A stretch of DNA of 5,081 bases from an uncultured Asticcacaulis sp. (lineage in GTDB: Bacteria; Pseudomonadota; Alphaproteobacteria; Caulobacterales; Caulobacteraceae): contig CAMLLA010000301.1 of the NCBI GenBank assembly GCA_946480525.1, positions 1 through 5,081 on the forward strand, given 5' to 3'. This document shows, in pieces, positions 1 through 5,081 of the stretch (its first letter is position 1; the number at the start of each line of letters is the position of its first letter). The translations under genes and the position numbers were made by a program. The notes under the pieces are model-generated. The model worked only from the letters and a program-made list of their open reading frames with translations. It was not told where the DNA came from and made no database searches.

Positions 1-1
1 G

Positions 2-67
2 GAAACGGCCATCCGCCGTAGTCCCGCCAAGCGCGGCAGCCAGATTTTAAAGGCTGTTTTCGGGTAG
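2..67 (+). CDS. Possible C-terminal end of a plus-strand gene entering from the left
   Basis: Frame 2 is open from the window edge for 21 codons and ends in TAG at 65-67; the residues end in QILKAVFG. The placement is the main support: the stop lies 5 bases before a strong hairpin (73-106) that sits exactly between it and the stop of the convergent glycosyltransferase gene (109-111), as expected for a shared terminator. The fragment is too short to assign a family. Frame 3 is also open until about base 50, so the frame choice is uncertain. Confidence 0.35.
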   Translation, partial: ETAIRRSPAKRGSQILKAVFG

Positions 68-72
68 ATTGA

Positions 73-106
73 GCCCCCACCATCTGCTCCGCGGATGGTG
101 GGGGGC
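73..106. terminator. GC-rich hairpin between convergent genes, probable two-way terminator
   Basis: CCCCCACCATC at 74-84 pairs perfectly with GATGGTGGGGG at 94-104. The stem can extend inward by a T-G wobble and two G-C pairs (85-87 with 91-93), leaving a three-base loop. It begins two bases after the minus-strand glycosyltransferase stop. The T tract is weak on both sides (GTTTAAAC on plus, TCAATCT on minus), so termination would rest mostly on the very stable stem. Confidence 0.65.
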
Positions 107-108
107 GT

Positions 109-942
109 TTAAACTTCCGACCGCAATGCCGCCAATGCGCCATGAAACGAACCGCCATATCTCTCCTTGCGGCCAGCGTTTCCGCTCAGCCAGGCGCCGG
201 CATATTTCACGCCGTTGACGATCATGAGCACCGCAGCCGGGCAGGGCAGGCCGTACTTGCGCGCGATGTAGACTTTCGACCACGACTGATGGAAACGACA
301 GAGCGCGATCAGGCCGGGGCTCGGCGCCGACGATCCGCCGCGCAAATGATGCACGCGGGCGTCCGCAACATAGACGATAGCGCGCTGATGGTCGCTCAGG
401 CGGCGGCACAGGTCGTCGTCCTCATAGTAGAGGAAGATGTTCTCGTCGAAGCCGCCCATGTCGAGAAAAAGCTCGCGCCGCATCATCAGGCACGACCCCT
501 GGACCATCGGGGTACAGACGTCGCCCGCGGGACTTTCACGACAATTGGGACCGGGATTCAGCAATGAGGTTGTTTTGAAATATTCGCGGCCGTCTGGCTC
601 GATAATGCGCGGAGCATACAATCCGGCACGGGGGTAGCGCCCGGCCGCGGCCATCAGTGCCGCGACGGCTTCGGGCGGAACGGTGGTGTCAGGATTGCAG
701 ATCAGAACGTAGCCGGTGTTCGCCGCGCGCACGCCGATATTGTTGGCGCGGCCGTAACCGAGATTACCTTCGTTGCGGATAACGAGGGCGCCCATGGCGG
801 CGGCGATAGCCGCACTGTCATCTGTCGAGCCATTGTCAACGACGATCGTCTTGACGCCGGCGGCCTTCAGACCGGACAGGCAGTCGGGCAGGACGGCGGC
901 GCTGTTATAGGTCACGACGACGGCGGTAATGTCATACGTCAT
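109..942 (-). CDS. Family 2 glycosyltransferase, rhamnosyltransferase-like
   Basis: A 277-residue GT-A fold glycosyltransferase that would transfer a sugar from a nucleotide donor to a growing polysaccharide or lipid-linked acceptor at the cytoplasmic face of the inner membrane. Motifs in order: N-terminal strand AVVVTYNS (7-14), nucleotide-binding VVDNGSTDD (34-42), NEGNLGYGRANNIG (57-70), NPDTTV at 83-88 in the place of the metal-binding DXD, then GGFDE (163-167) and the acidic YYEDDDL (172-178) that includes the likely catalytic base, followed by HHLRGGSS (198-205). The NPD form and the C-terminal layout resemble WbbL/RfbF-type rhamnosyltransferases; the donor sugar cannot be read from sequence. 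The frame is open further upstream, but ATG at 942 is chosen because the frame beyond it is the shadow of the preceding gene and the two overlap as ATGA, which suggests translational coupling. A moderately hydrophobic stretch near 236-252 may help membrane association. No holdfast or O-antigen gene name can be justified. Confidence 0.92.
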   Translation of the reverse strand: MTYDITAVVVTYNSAAVLPDCLSGLKAAGVKTIVVDNGSTDDSAAIAAAMGALVIRNEGNLGYGRANNIGVRAANTGYVLICNPDTTVPPEAVAALMAAAGRYPRAGLYAPRIIEPDGREYFKTTSLLNPGPNCRESPAGDVCTPMVQGSCLMMRRELFLDMGGFDENIFLYYEDDDLCRRLSDHQRAIVYVADARVHHLRGGSSAPSPGLIALCRFHQSWSKVYIARKYGLPCPAAVLMIVNGVKYAGAWLSGNAGRKERYGGSFHGALAALRSEV

Positions 943-1364
943 GCAGCGCTTCCGGTATTGAACTGCGCGGGCAGGAGGGCGACCTGGTAGATTTCGGAGC
1001 CGTACGCCGTCAGGTCGATAAAGCTGTGCAGGCCACTTGCGCGGTCGCAAACATAAAGACCGCAGCGCGAAAACTGTGACGCCGTAGCCGGATCCGGCAG
1101 CAATCGCCCTTTGCGCCGGTCCGGCCCCAGGCGGCTTTTGGCGCGCGGCGCACTGACGCCAATGACGAAGCCGGTGGCGCCGCTGATCCGGCCCGGGAAA
1201 GTCACGGGTGTAATGGTTCCATCCGCGCCGGCGATCAGCATGTGAGGCTGGCCGGGCACGGTATTGCACAGGGAAATCAGGCAGGCCTGGTCCAACGGCG
1301 TTTGCGTGGCGGGTGGAAACAGGGTGTGTTTCGCAGGCCGGAACCCGCCGATGAATTCGAACAT
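939..1364 (-). CDS. Unrecognised 141-residue protein coupled to the glycosyltransferase
   Basis: I do not recognise this family. The ATG at 1364 is preferred over the more upstream ATG at 1409 because AGGAG sits five bases before it. The stop TGA overlaps the glycosyltransferase start as ATGA, so the two are almost certainly one transcript and translationally coupled. No signal peptide or membrane segment is visible. The sequence looks mixed beta-rich, for example HMLIAGADGTITPVTF (41-56) and GFVIGVSAP (65-73), with a basic stretch around 74-87 (PRAKSRLGPDRRKGR). Four cysteines form two CX4C pairs, C28/C33 and C101/C106, which could bind a metal or simply be structural. By context it may assist or regulate polysaccharide synthesis; that is inference only. 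Coding is supported by the good ribosome site and the coupling rather than by homology. Confidence 0.75.
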   Translation of the reverse strand: MFEFIGGFRPAKHTLFPPATQTPLDQACLISLCNTVPGQPHMLIAGADGTITPVTFPGRISGATGFVIGVSAPRAKSRLGPDRRKGRLLPDPATASQFSRCGLYVCDRASGLHSFIDLTAYGSEIYQVALLPAQFNTGSAA

Positions 1365-1369
1365 GTACG

Positions 1370-1374
1370 CTCCT
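1370..1374 (-). promoter_or_regulatory. Ribosome binding site fixing the start of the 141-residue protein
   Basis: Read on the minus strand, AGGAG is followed by CGTAC and then ATG at 1364, an ideal five-base spacing. No comparable site was seen for the in-frame ATG at 1409. Confidence 0.8.
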
Positions 1375-1523
1375 ATCAGTCCGTCCTGGGCTGAAAGTCG
1401 ATGCTGCAAATGGCTTTCGTATTTCGGGAATGTCTCGCCGGCTGAAATGTTGTTTCGATCTGCCGCGGATTGCGGCGGCGCGGTGCCCGATGCGTCAGGC
1501 CTGATACGTGATCAGCGCGAAAC

Positions 1524-1552
1524 TTGACGTGAACGGAAATTTCGGCTTTCCT
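1524..1552 (+). promoter_or_regulatory. Candidate promoter of the acyl-CoA ligase gene
   Basis: TTGACGT at 1524-1530 matches six of seven positions of the Caulobacter housekeeping -35 box (TTGACGS). After 14 bases comes GCTTTCCT (1545-1552), which matches only the GCT part of the -10 consensus GCTANAWC. A good -35 with a poor -10 suggests either a weak or regulated promoter, or chance. The rest of the 1365-1606 gap between the divergent genes holds no convincing gene. It contains short palindromes at 1495-1504 and 1572-1583, which are common enough by chance to carry little weight. Confidence 0.3.
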
Positions 1553-1606
1553 GCCGTTAACGAAAATGCGCCGCTCATGAGCGCTTTGAAACCTTAGGGA
1601 AACGCC

Positions 1607-3244
1607 ATGCACGGCCTGATGATGGATGCGCCGCTGCTTATTTCCGGAGTGCTGGAATACGCGGCCAAGTATCACCCGGACACGGAGATCGTGTCGCGCA
1701 ACGAAGACTCAAGCTTCAACCGCTATGGCTATGCCGAGGCCGCGCGGCGGACGCGCAAGTTGGCCAATGCGCTGTCGCGACTGAATGTGACGGCGGGTGA
1801 CCGGGTCTCGACCCTGGCCTGGAACAATCATCGCCATTTCGAGATGTATTTCGGTGTGCCGGGCGTGGGCCTTGTCCTGCATACAGTCAATCCGCGCCTC
1901 TTTCCGGAACAACTGGTCTTCATTCTCAATGACGCCCAGTCGCGCTATCTGTTCGCCGATGCCTGTTTCGCGCCGCTGGTGATGGGCTTGCGGCCGCACC
2001 TGCCGCAACTGCGCGGCATCGTCTTCATGTGCGACCGCGCCCACATGCCGGAAGGATTTCCGGATGCATTGTGCTACGAAGACCTGCTGGCAGCAGAAAG
2101 CGACCATTATGACTGGCCGCAGTTCGATGAGCGCATGGCGTCGGGCATGTGCTATACCTCGGGCACGACGGGCAACCCAAAGGGCGTGCTCTATTCGCAC
2201 CGTTCGACCGTGCTGCACGCCATGGGCGTCAACCAGCCCGGCCTGTTCGGCATCGCGCCGGGCGAATGCGTCCTGCCGGTGGTGCCGATGTTCCACGTCA
2301 ATGCCTGGTGCGTGCCTTATGCGGCGGCGCAGGTCGGCGCCAAGCTGGTCCTGCCGGGACCGCGTCTGGACGGGCCGGGTCTTCTGGAAGTCATCCATGG
2401 TGAAAAGGTCTCGATCGGCGCCGGCGTGCCGACCATATGGCTCAACCTGCTGAACCATGCCGACCAGGCCGGGCAGTCGATCGCGCCGATGAACCGTGTG
2501 GTGATCGGCGGCGCCGCGTGCCCCCAGACCCTGATCGAGCGCTTCAATGCGCACAAGGCGCTGACCGTCCACGCCTGGGGAATGACCGAGACCTCACCCC
2601 TGGGGTCGATCAGCGTGCTGTCGGATCATCATGGCAGCCTGCCGCCTGCCGAACGCATGAAGCTTCAGCTCAAGCAGGGGCGGGCGCCGTTCGGGATCGA
2701 GATGCGTATTACCGGCCCGGACGGCAAGCCGCTGGCATGGGACGGTGTGTCGCGCGGCGAGCTTGAGGTGCGCGGGCCGTGGATCGCTTCGGGTTATTAC
2801 AACAACACCGACCGCAGCCAGTTCACGGCCGATGGCTGGTTCCGCACGGGCGACATTTCGACGATCGACGCCGAAGGTTTCATGAACATCGTCGATCGCT
2901 CGAAGGATGTCATCAAATCGGGCGGCGAATGGATCAGCTCGATCGAGCTCGAGAATGTCGCCATGAGCCATCCGGCGGTACTCGAGGCGGCGGTGATCGC
3001 GCGCGCCGACAGCCGATGGAGCGAACGGCCCCGCTATCTGGTCGTACTGCGTGAAGGCAAGACATTGACCGGACCGGAACTGAAGGCCTTTATCGCGCCG
3101 CACGTCGCCAGCTGGTGGATCCCTGAGGATATGATCATCGTCAAGGAACTGCCGCATACGGGCACGGGCAAGGTAATGAAAGCGGCGCTGCGTGAGCAGT
3201 ATGGCGCCGAGGTGCATCCGGACGCGGTGAAACTGACTGTGTAG
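1607..3244 (+). CDS. Fatty acyl-CoA ligase, AlkK/DmdB-like (AMP-forming)
   Basis: A 545-residue adenylate-forming enzyme that would activate a carboxylic acid, probably a medium- or long-chain fatty acid, to its acyl-CoA with ATP and CoA in the cytoplasm, feeding beta-oxidation or lipid synthesis. Motifs: phosphate-binding [11 protein letters not shown] (183-193), PMFHVNAW (227-234), VIGGAACP (299-306), HAWGMTE (322-328), ribose-binding WFRTGD (411-416), hinge region [16 protein letters not shown] (429-444), and the C-terminal catalytic lysine K522 in LPHTGTGK (515-522). Length and the stretches around [20 protein letters not shown] and VPMFHVNAW closely recall the Pseudomonas AlkK ligase (about 546 residues) and the DmdB methylmercaptopropionate ligases of the same superfamily group, so chain length and substrate stay open. 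AGGGA six bases before the ATG supports the start; ATGs four and five codons in are alternatives with no better site. It stands alone, convergent with the next gene and ended by the hairpin at 3249. Confidence 0.95.
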   Translation: MHGLMMDAPLLISGVLEYAAKYHPDTEIVSRNEDSSFNRYGYAEAARRTRKLANALSRLNVTAGDRVSTLAWNNHRHFEMYFGVPGVGLVLHTVNPRLFPEQLVFILNDAQSRYLFADACFAPLVMGLRPHLPQLRGIVFMCDRAHMPEGFPDALCYEDLLAAESDHYDWPQFDERMASGMCYTSGTTGNPKGVLYSHRSTVLHAMGVNQPGLFGIAPGECVLPVVPMFHVNAWCVPYAAAQVGAKLVLPGPRLDGPGLLEVIHGEKVSIGAGVPTIWLNLLNHADQAGQSIAPMNRVVIGGAACPQTLIERFNAHKALTVHAWGMTETSPLGSISVLSDHHGSLPPAERMKLQLKQGRAPFGIEMRITGPDGKPLAWDGVSRGELEVRGPWIASGYYNNTDRSQFTADGWFRTGDISTIDAEGFMNIVDRSKDVIKSGGEWISSIELENVAMSHPAVLEAAVIARADSRWSERPRYLVVLREGKTLTGPELKAFIAPHVASWWIPEDMIIVKELPHTGTGKVMKAALREQYGAEVHPDAVKLTV

Positions 3245-3248
3245 GATA

Positions 3249-3280
3249 ATGGGGTATGGGGCAGTGAGCCCATACCCCAT
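3249..3280. terminator. Perfect 12-bp hairpin between convergent genes
   Basis: ATGGGGTATGGG (3249-3260) pairs without mismatch with CCCATACCCCAT (3269-3280) across an 8-base loop. It starts four bases after the ligase stop and lies 16 bases beyond the stop of the minus-strand PAS-fragment gene, so it can end both transcripts. Neither side has a real T tract, so it may act as a Rho-assisted or RNA 3'-end-protecting structure. Confidence 0.7.
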
Positions 3281-3296
3281 GACGCGACGGCGTCCG

Positions 3297-3518
3297 TTAC
3301 GCGCTCAGCTTATCCATTTCACGTTTCACCGCTTCTGAAGCCTCGGCGACTTCCGAGAAGGTGACGCTGATATCGTTGAGACTATAGCCGACCGTATTGA
3401 GGAAGTTGCTGTCGGTAGTAAGAATATTGCCGGCGGGTGTAAATTCGATGACGGCCTGGGAGGCATTCAATGCCGCGACAATCGCCTTGTCGTCCGTATT
3501 GATCGCCTTAAAGAACAT
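3297..3518 (-). CDS. 73-residue protein with half of a chemoreceptor-type PAS domain
   Basis: Residues about 12-50 (IVAALNASQAVIEFTPAG and then NILTTDSNFLNTVGYSLNDI) match the opening of the PAS domains found in cytoplasmic or PAS-bearing methyl-accepting chemotaxis proteins of alphaproteobacteria, whose usual pattern is ALDRSQAVIEF, then a D/N-G-I-T-A-N-NFL core and a GY-L-EI turn. In full proteins this is followed by GKHH-MF and the rest of the fold. Here it passes directly into a charged, probably helical tail, SVTFSEVAEASEAVKREMDK (51-70), and stops. No HAMP or methyl-accepting signalling domain is present, and none is visible downstream before the hairpin at 3249. GGGAG six bases before the ATG and an intact frame argue for an expressed gene. 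It may be a degraded receptor remnant, or a small protein that pairs with a full receptor. Coding: confident; function: unknown. Confidence 0.75.
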   Translation of the reverse strand: MFFKAINTDDKAIVAALNASQAVIEFTPAGNILTTDSNFLNTVGYSLNDISVTFSEVAEASEAVKREMDKLSA

Positions 3519-3571
3519 GATTTACTCCCGCCCGAGCTGTACTTTTCATCACAAAGGATGATTTTTTTCAG

Positions 3572-3586
3572 TTAACGCAACGTTAA
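3572..3586. promoter_or_regulatory. CtrA-type box, TTAA-N7-TTAA
   Basis: TTAACGCAACGTTAA is a perfect match to TTAA-N7-TTAA, the recognition sequence of the cell-cycle response regulator CtrA in Caulobacter and relatives, and is also a 6-3-6 inverted repeat. It lies 53 bases upstream of the PAS-fragment ATG, in an AT-rich gap of about 100 bases. On the minus strand, GTTAAC (3576-3571) as a -35 box would place a -10 near TGTGAT (3553-3548), giving a short leader that holds the GGGAG ribosome site. With CtrA over the -35 box this is the layout of CtrA-activated motility promoters. The promoter itself is inferred. Confidence 0.6.
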
Positions 3587-3616
3587 GTGGGGGTAAAAAT
3601 ATACTTTTGGTTGAGG

Positions 3617-4510
3617 TTAGGGCGTCTTCCTGATGGGTGCCTGCGCATTGCAGATGTCGAGCGCATTGGCCGGCTTGACGAAAAACGCGCCTGAGCGGCT
3701 GGCGCGTGCCTTGATCCAGGCCTCGAACGCCGGCGACCGGTTGTCCAGTACCTGCCACGATGGCGCCCCTGTGCCCATGTCGGCCGCGATTTTTGCCGAG
3801 GTAATCTTCACGCGTTCAGGATCGGTCTTGTAGAAGCCGAGCGCTTCGGTGCCGCGCGGCCGGTCAGCCAGCACGTCCATGCCCGACAGGATTCGCCCGA
3901 CGACAGCAAGGTTGCGGTCGAGGTGGCGGGGGGCATGGCCGATGATTGTATAGAGCTGCGTCGCGTCACCGGTATCGGGCGCATTGCCGCGCGCCACGCC
4001 GATCATGCCGTAACAATGGACCAGCCACGTTGTGCTGCCGTCCGTCGCCACGGGCCATGAGGCGATATGCCCCGTCTTCGCCGCATAGGCGTCGCGCCAC
4101 GGCAGCGCCTTGAAGGCCTTTGGAGTCCCTGCGATTTCGTATTCGGCCGGCGGCGTCTTTGCGATTCCCTGGGCCTGGGTTGTGTCTTCGTCGAGCCGTC
4201 CCCACTGGACAACATAATTATCCTGGACACGCAGTATGGATGCGCCGTCGAAGTAGCCTGAGCGGACGAGCTGGCGAATATTGGCGACGTGTACAGGCGC
4301 AAAGCTCGGCGCCAGCTGATAGGCGACCTCGGCCCCATCCGCCAGTTTCATCACAACTATATCTTCAGGAGGAATTGTCGCCCACGCCGAGGCTGGCGCC
4401 GCATCGGCAATTTCCTGGGGGCTTGGCGCGGGCGCCTCATCGGCAGCCGTCAGTGTCAGTGCCACGACCAGCAATCCGCCCGCTAAACCCGCCTTGCCAC
4501 GCCCGTTCAT
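3617..4510 (-). CDS. Exported cyclophilin-type peptidyl-prolyl cis-trans isomerase
   Basis: A 297-residue protein expected to isomerise proline peptide bonds during folding in the periplasm. Residues 1-23 look like a signal peptide (basic NGRGK, hydrophobic GLLVVALTLTA), followed by a loose Pro/Ala-rich linker. The cyclophilin domain runs from about 50 to 242: YFDGASILRVQDNYVVQWG (86-104) aligns with the family pattern YDGTTFHRV-MIQGGD, with R94 as the catalytic arginine and Q102 as the conserved glutamine; YGMIGVARG (167-175), ATQLYTIIG (183-191) and LAVVGRILSGMDVLD-like (201-215) follow in the expected order. Several usual residues differ: His before the Arg is Leu, and QGGD is QWGR. A C-terminal tail of about 55 residues (243-297) is not explained by the domain and has a cysteine at 287; the only other cysteine is 166. 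GGAG six bases before the ATG supports the start. The gene is transcribed alone, divergent from the small gene at 4677. Confidence 0.9.
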   Translation of the reverse strand: MNGRGKAGLAGGLLVVALTLTAADEAPAPSPQEIADAAPASAWATIPPEDIVVMKLADGAEVAYQLAPSFAPVHVANIRQLVRSGYFDGASILRVQDNYVVQWGRLDEDTTQAQGIAKTPPAEYEIAGTPKAFKALPWRDAYAAKTGHIASWPVATDGSTTWLVHCYGMIGVARGNAPDTGDATQLYTIIGHAPRHLDRNLAVVGRILSGMDVLADRPRGTEALGFYKTDPERVKITSAKIAADMGTGAPSWQVLDNRSPAFEAWIKARASRSGAFFVKPANALDICNAQAPIRKTP

Positions 4511-4586
4511 TGCTGTCTCCGTCAGATGTATCGGGTGAGACTATCCTGCCCGTAAAACCACGCAAGCAAAATAGCTGTGGAAACTA

Positions 4587-4601
4587 GAACATAAAGTGAA
4601 C
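4587..4601. promoter_or_regulatory. LexA-type SOS box, GTTC-N7-GTTC on the minus strand
   Basis: GAACATAAAGTGAAC reads on the other strand as GTTC-ACTTTAT-GTTC, a perfect match to the direct-repeat LexA operator of alphaproteobacteria. It lies in the gap between the divergent isomerase and small-protein genes, 76 bases before the ATG at 4677 and 77 bases before the isomerase ATG. It overlaps ACTAGAAC (4583-4590), which fits seven of eight positions of the Caulobacter -10 consensus GCTANAWC and would point toward the small plus-strand gene. No good -35 was found. Which gene is controlled is not settled. Confidence 0.55.
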
Positions 4602-4676
4602 AAATTTGCTGACAGATCGCGCGAAGCACCCTATCGTCGGCTGTCTGTTTTCGTGTCCGGATGCGGGGTAAGGGAA

Positions 4677-4883
4677 ATGTTCGAGAGCCAGGCCGTAGAG
4701 ACTCAGCCGAACCTGTATGAAGGCGCCTATGTGCGCCTGGATGTGCGCTGGCACCATAATCCGATCTTCCTGTGTGAACGTGAAGGCGAACACTTCAAGG
4801 TCGCGGGCTACTATTACACGGGCGAAGGCAAGCCTTTGAAGGCGCACATTCCGACGCCGCCCATCGCCGCTATCGTCCGCTAG
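4677..4883 (+). CDS. Small 68-residue protein of unknown function
   Basis: I do not recognise this protein. It is soluble-looking and rich in aromatic and charged residues, with LYEGAYVRLDVRWHHNP (14-30), IFLCEREGEHFKVAGYYYTG (31-50) and a Pro-rich end. The pattern of short strands suggests a small beta domain; there is no signal peptide or membrane segment. The reading frame is open back to a GTG at 4596 (95 residues), but ATG at 4677 is preferred. Third-position G/C is near 52% in the 27-codon upstream part and clearly higher after the ATG, and the GTG lies inside the LexA-type box with no ribosome site. AGGG is close to the ATG (two-base gap), with GGGG eight bases away as an alternative. 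Its TAG stop is also the first bases of a dispersed repeat, so the C-terminus may differ in relatives. If the SOS box acts on it, it would be DNA-damage inducible. Confidence 0.6.
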   Translation: MFESQAVETQPNLYEGAYVRLDVRWHHNPIFLCEREGEHFKVAGYYYTGEGKPLKAHIPTPPIAAIVR

Positions 4884-4950
4884 AGCGATATGGCGAAACG
4901 CAGTTCGGCGCAGCCAAAAGTGTGAAGCGGTTTTCGCCAATAATATCGCG
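4881..4950. repeat. Extragenic palindromic element, first type
   Basis: GCGATATGGCGAAA (4885-4898) pairs with TTTCGCC (4932-4938) plus ATATCGC (4943-4949), with a four-base AATA bulge on the right arm. The opening TAGAGCG and the centre AAAAGTGTGAAGCGGTTTT resemble dispersed non-coding palindromes I know from alphaproteobacterial genomes. The first three bases serve as the stop codon of the preceding small gene. Confidence 0.6.
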
Positions 4951-4964
4951 ACAAAACAAAAGCT

Positions 4965-5004
4965 TAGATCGGAATGATGCTTCCGACTAAATCATTCCGA
5001 TCTA
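4965..5004. repeat. Inverted repeat element, second type, complete copy
   Basis: TAGATCGGAATGAT (4965-4978) pairs perfectly with ATCATTCCGATCTA (4991-5004) around a 12-base centre. A related copy begins at 5059, so this is a repeated element rather than a single hairpin. It has no T tract and lies between the small gene and its terminator. Confidence 0.7.
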
Positions 5005-5020
5005 GGCAGCCTGCATAAAG

Positions 5021-5047
5021 AAACCCCGGCACTGCGGCCGGGGTTTT
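5021..5047 (+). terminator. Intrinsic terminator
   Basis: AAACCCCGGC (5021-5030) pairs with GCCGGGGTTT (5037-5046) across a six-base loop, and the plus strand then reads on through TTTT-GTATTT. It is the likely end of the transcript of the small gene, about 140 bases beyond its stop. The A-rich left side (ATAAAGAAA) gives a partial T tract on the minus strand, so it might also stop a transcript coming from the right. Confidence 0.8.
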
Positions 5048-5058
5048 GTATTTGGATT

Positions 5059-5081
5059 GGATCGGAATGATTCCAACTAGA
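5059..5081. repeat. Second-type repeat, further copy cut by the window edge
   Basis: GATCGGAATGATTCCAACTAGA (5060-5081) repeats the left arm and centre of the element at 4965: the 12-base arm GATCGGAATGAT is identical, three bases (GCT) are missing, and TCCGACTAAA becomes TCCAACTAGA. A matching right arm would be expected just outside the window. GGAAT-G-ATTCC (5064-5074) is itself a small palindrome. Confidence 0.65.

Noticed and set aside
142..567. Plus-strand frame of 141 residues opposite the glycosyltransferase
   Set aside because: Antisense to clear GT2 motifs; no family pattern and no good ribosome site.
1495..1583. Palindromes TCAGGCCTGA (1495-1504), CTGAT-N5-ATCAG (1501-1515) and CGCTCATGAGCG (1572-1583) as operators of the ligase gene
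   Set aside because: Perfect 10- and 12-base palindromes are expected about five times and once, respectively, in a window this size; none matches a regulator site I can name. They remain possible operators but are not supported.
1376..1675. Open frame of 99 residues on the minus strand upstream of the 141-residue protein
   Set aside because: It overlaps the confirmed start of the acyl-CoA ligase, has a basic low-complexity composition typical of an antisense shadow, and no ribosome site was seen.
1709..2572. Long 287-residue minus-strand frame inside the ligase gene
   Set aside because: It is antisense to a gene with complete catalytic motifs and has the Arg/His/Gln-rich composition of a shadow frame in GC-rich DNA.
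3306..3315. TTATCCATTT as a DnaA box
   Set aside because: It differs from TTATCCACA at the end and lies within the coding sequence of the half-PAS protein; a single site has no meaning as an origin.
3592..3616. AT-rich stretch as an intrinsic terminator of the isomerase gene
   Set aside because: The minus strand has a T run (TATATTTTT) but no GC-rich stem before it; the only pairing is a weak A/T match.
4584..4940. 118-residue minus-strand frame opposite the small gene
   Set aside because: It runs through the repeat element and the divergent promoter region; the plus-strand frame has better codon third-position composition.

Overview
The window looks like chromosomal DNA of a GC-rich alphaproteobacterium, most likely a member of the Caulobacterales (an Asticcacaulis/Caulobacter-like organism). 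The grounds are strong G/C preference at third codon positions, a perfect CtrA-type box (TTAA-N7-TTAA), a perfect alphaproteobacterial LexA-type box (GTTC-N7-GTTC, read on the minus strand), a chemoreceptor-type PAS sequence of the sort common in this order, and dispersed extragenic palindromes. The genus is an inference.

Layout. Bases 1-111 hold the probable end of a plus-strand gene that runs in from outside, a strong hairpin, and the end of a minus-strand gene pair. The pair (109-1364, minus) is an unrecognised 141-residue protein followed, with an ATGA stop/start overlap, by a family 2 glycosyltransferase of the rhamnosyltransferase-like type. A gap of about 240 bases separates it from a divergent plus-strand gene (1607-3244) for an AlkK/DmdB-like fatty acyl-CoA ligase with all adenylation motifs intact. 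A 12-bp perfect hairpin (3249-3280) then separates the ligase from a convergent 73-residue minus-strand protein (3297-3518) that carries only the first half of a chemoreceptor PAS domain. Its upstream region contains the CtrA-type box. Further on is a minus-strand exported cyclophilin-type peptidyl-prolyl isomerase (3617-4510). Divergent from it is a small plus-strand protein of unknown function (best start 4677, end 4883). The short region between these two genes contains the LexA-type box. The last 200 bases hold two different inverted-repeat elements, an intrinsic terminator, and the start of another copy of the second element, cut by the window edge.

The genes do not form one pathway. The glycosyltransferase pair probably acts in surface polysaccharide synthesis, the ligase activates fatty acids, and the isomerase probably assists periplasmic protein folding. 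The items most worth following up are the half-PAS small protein behind a CtrA box and the unknown small protein behind an SOS-type box. I see no mobile element, CRISPR array, RNA gene or recognisable defence system.
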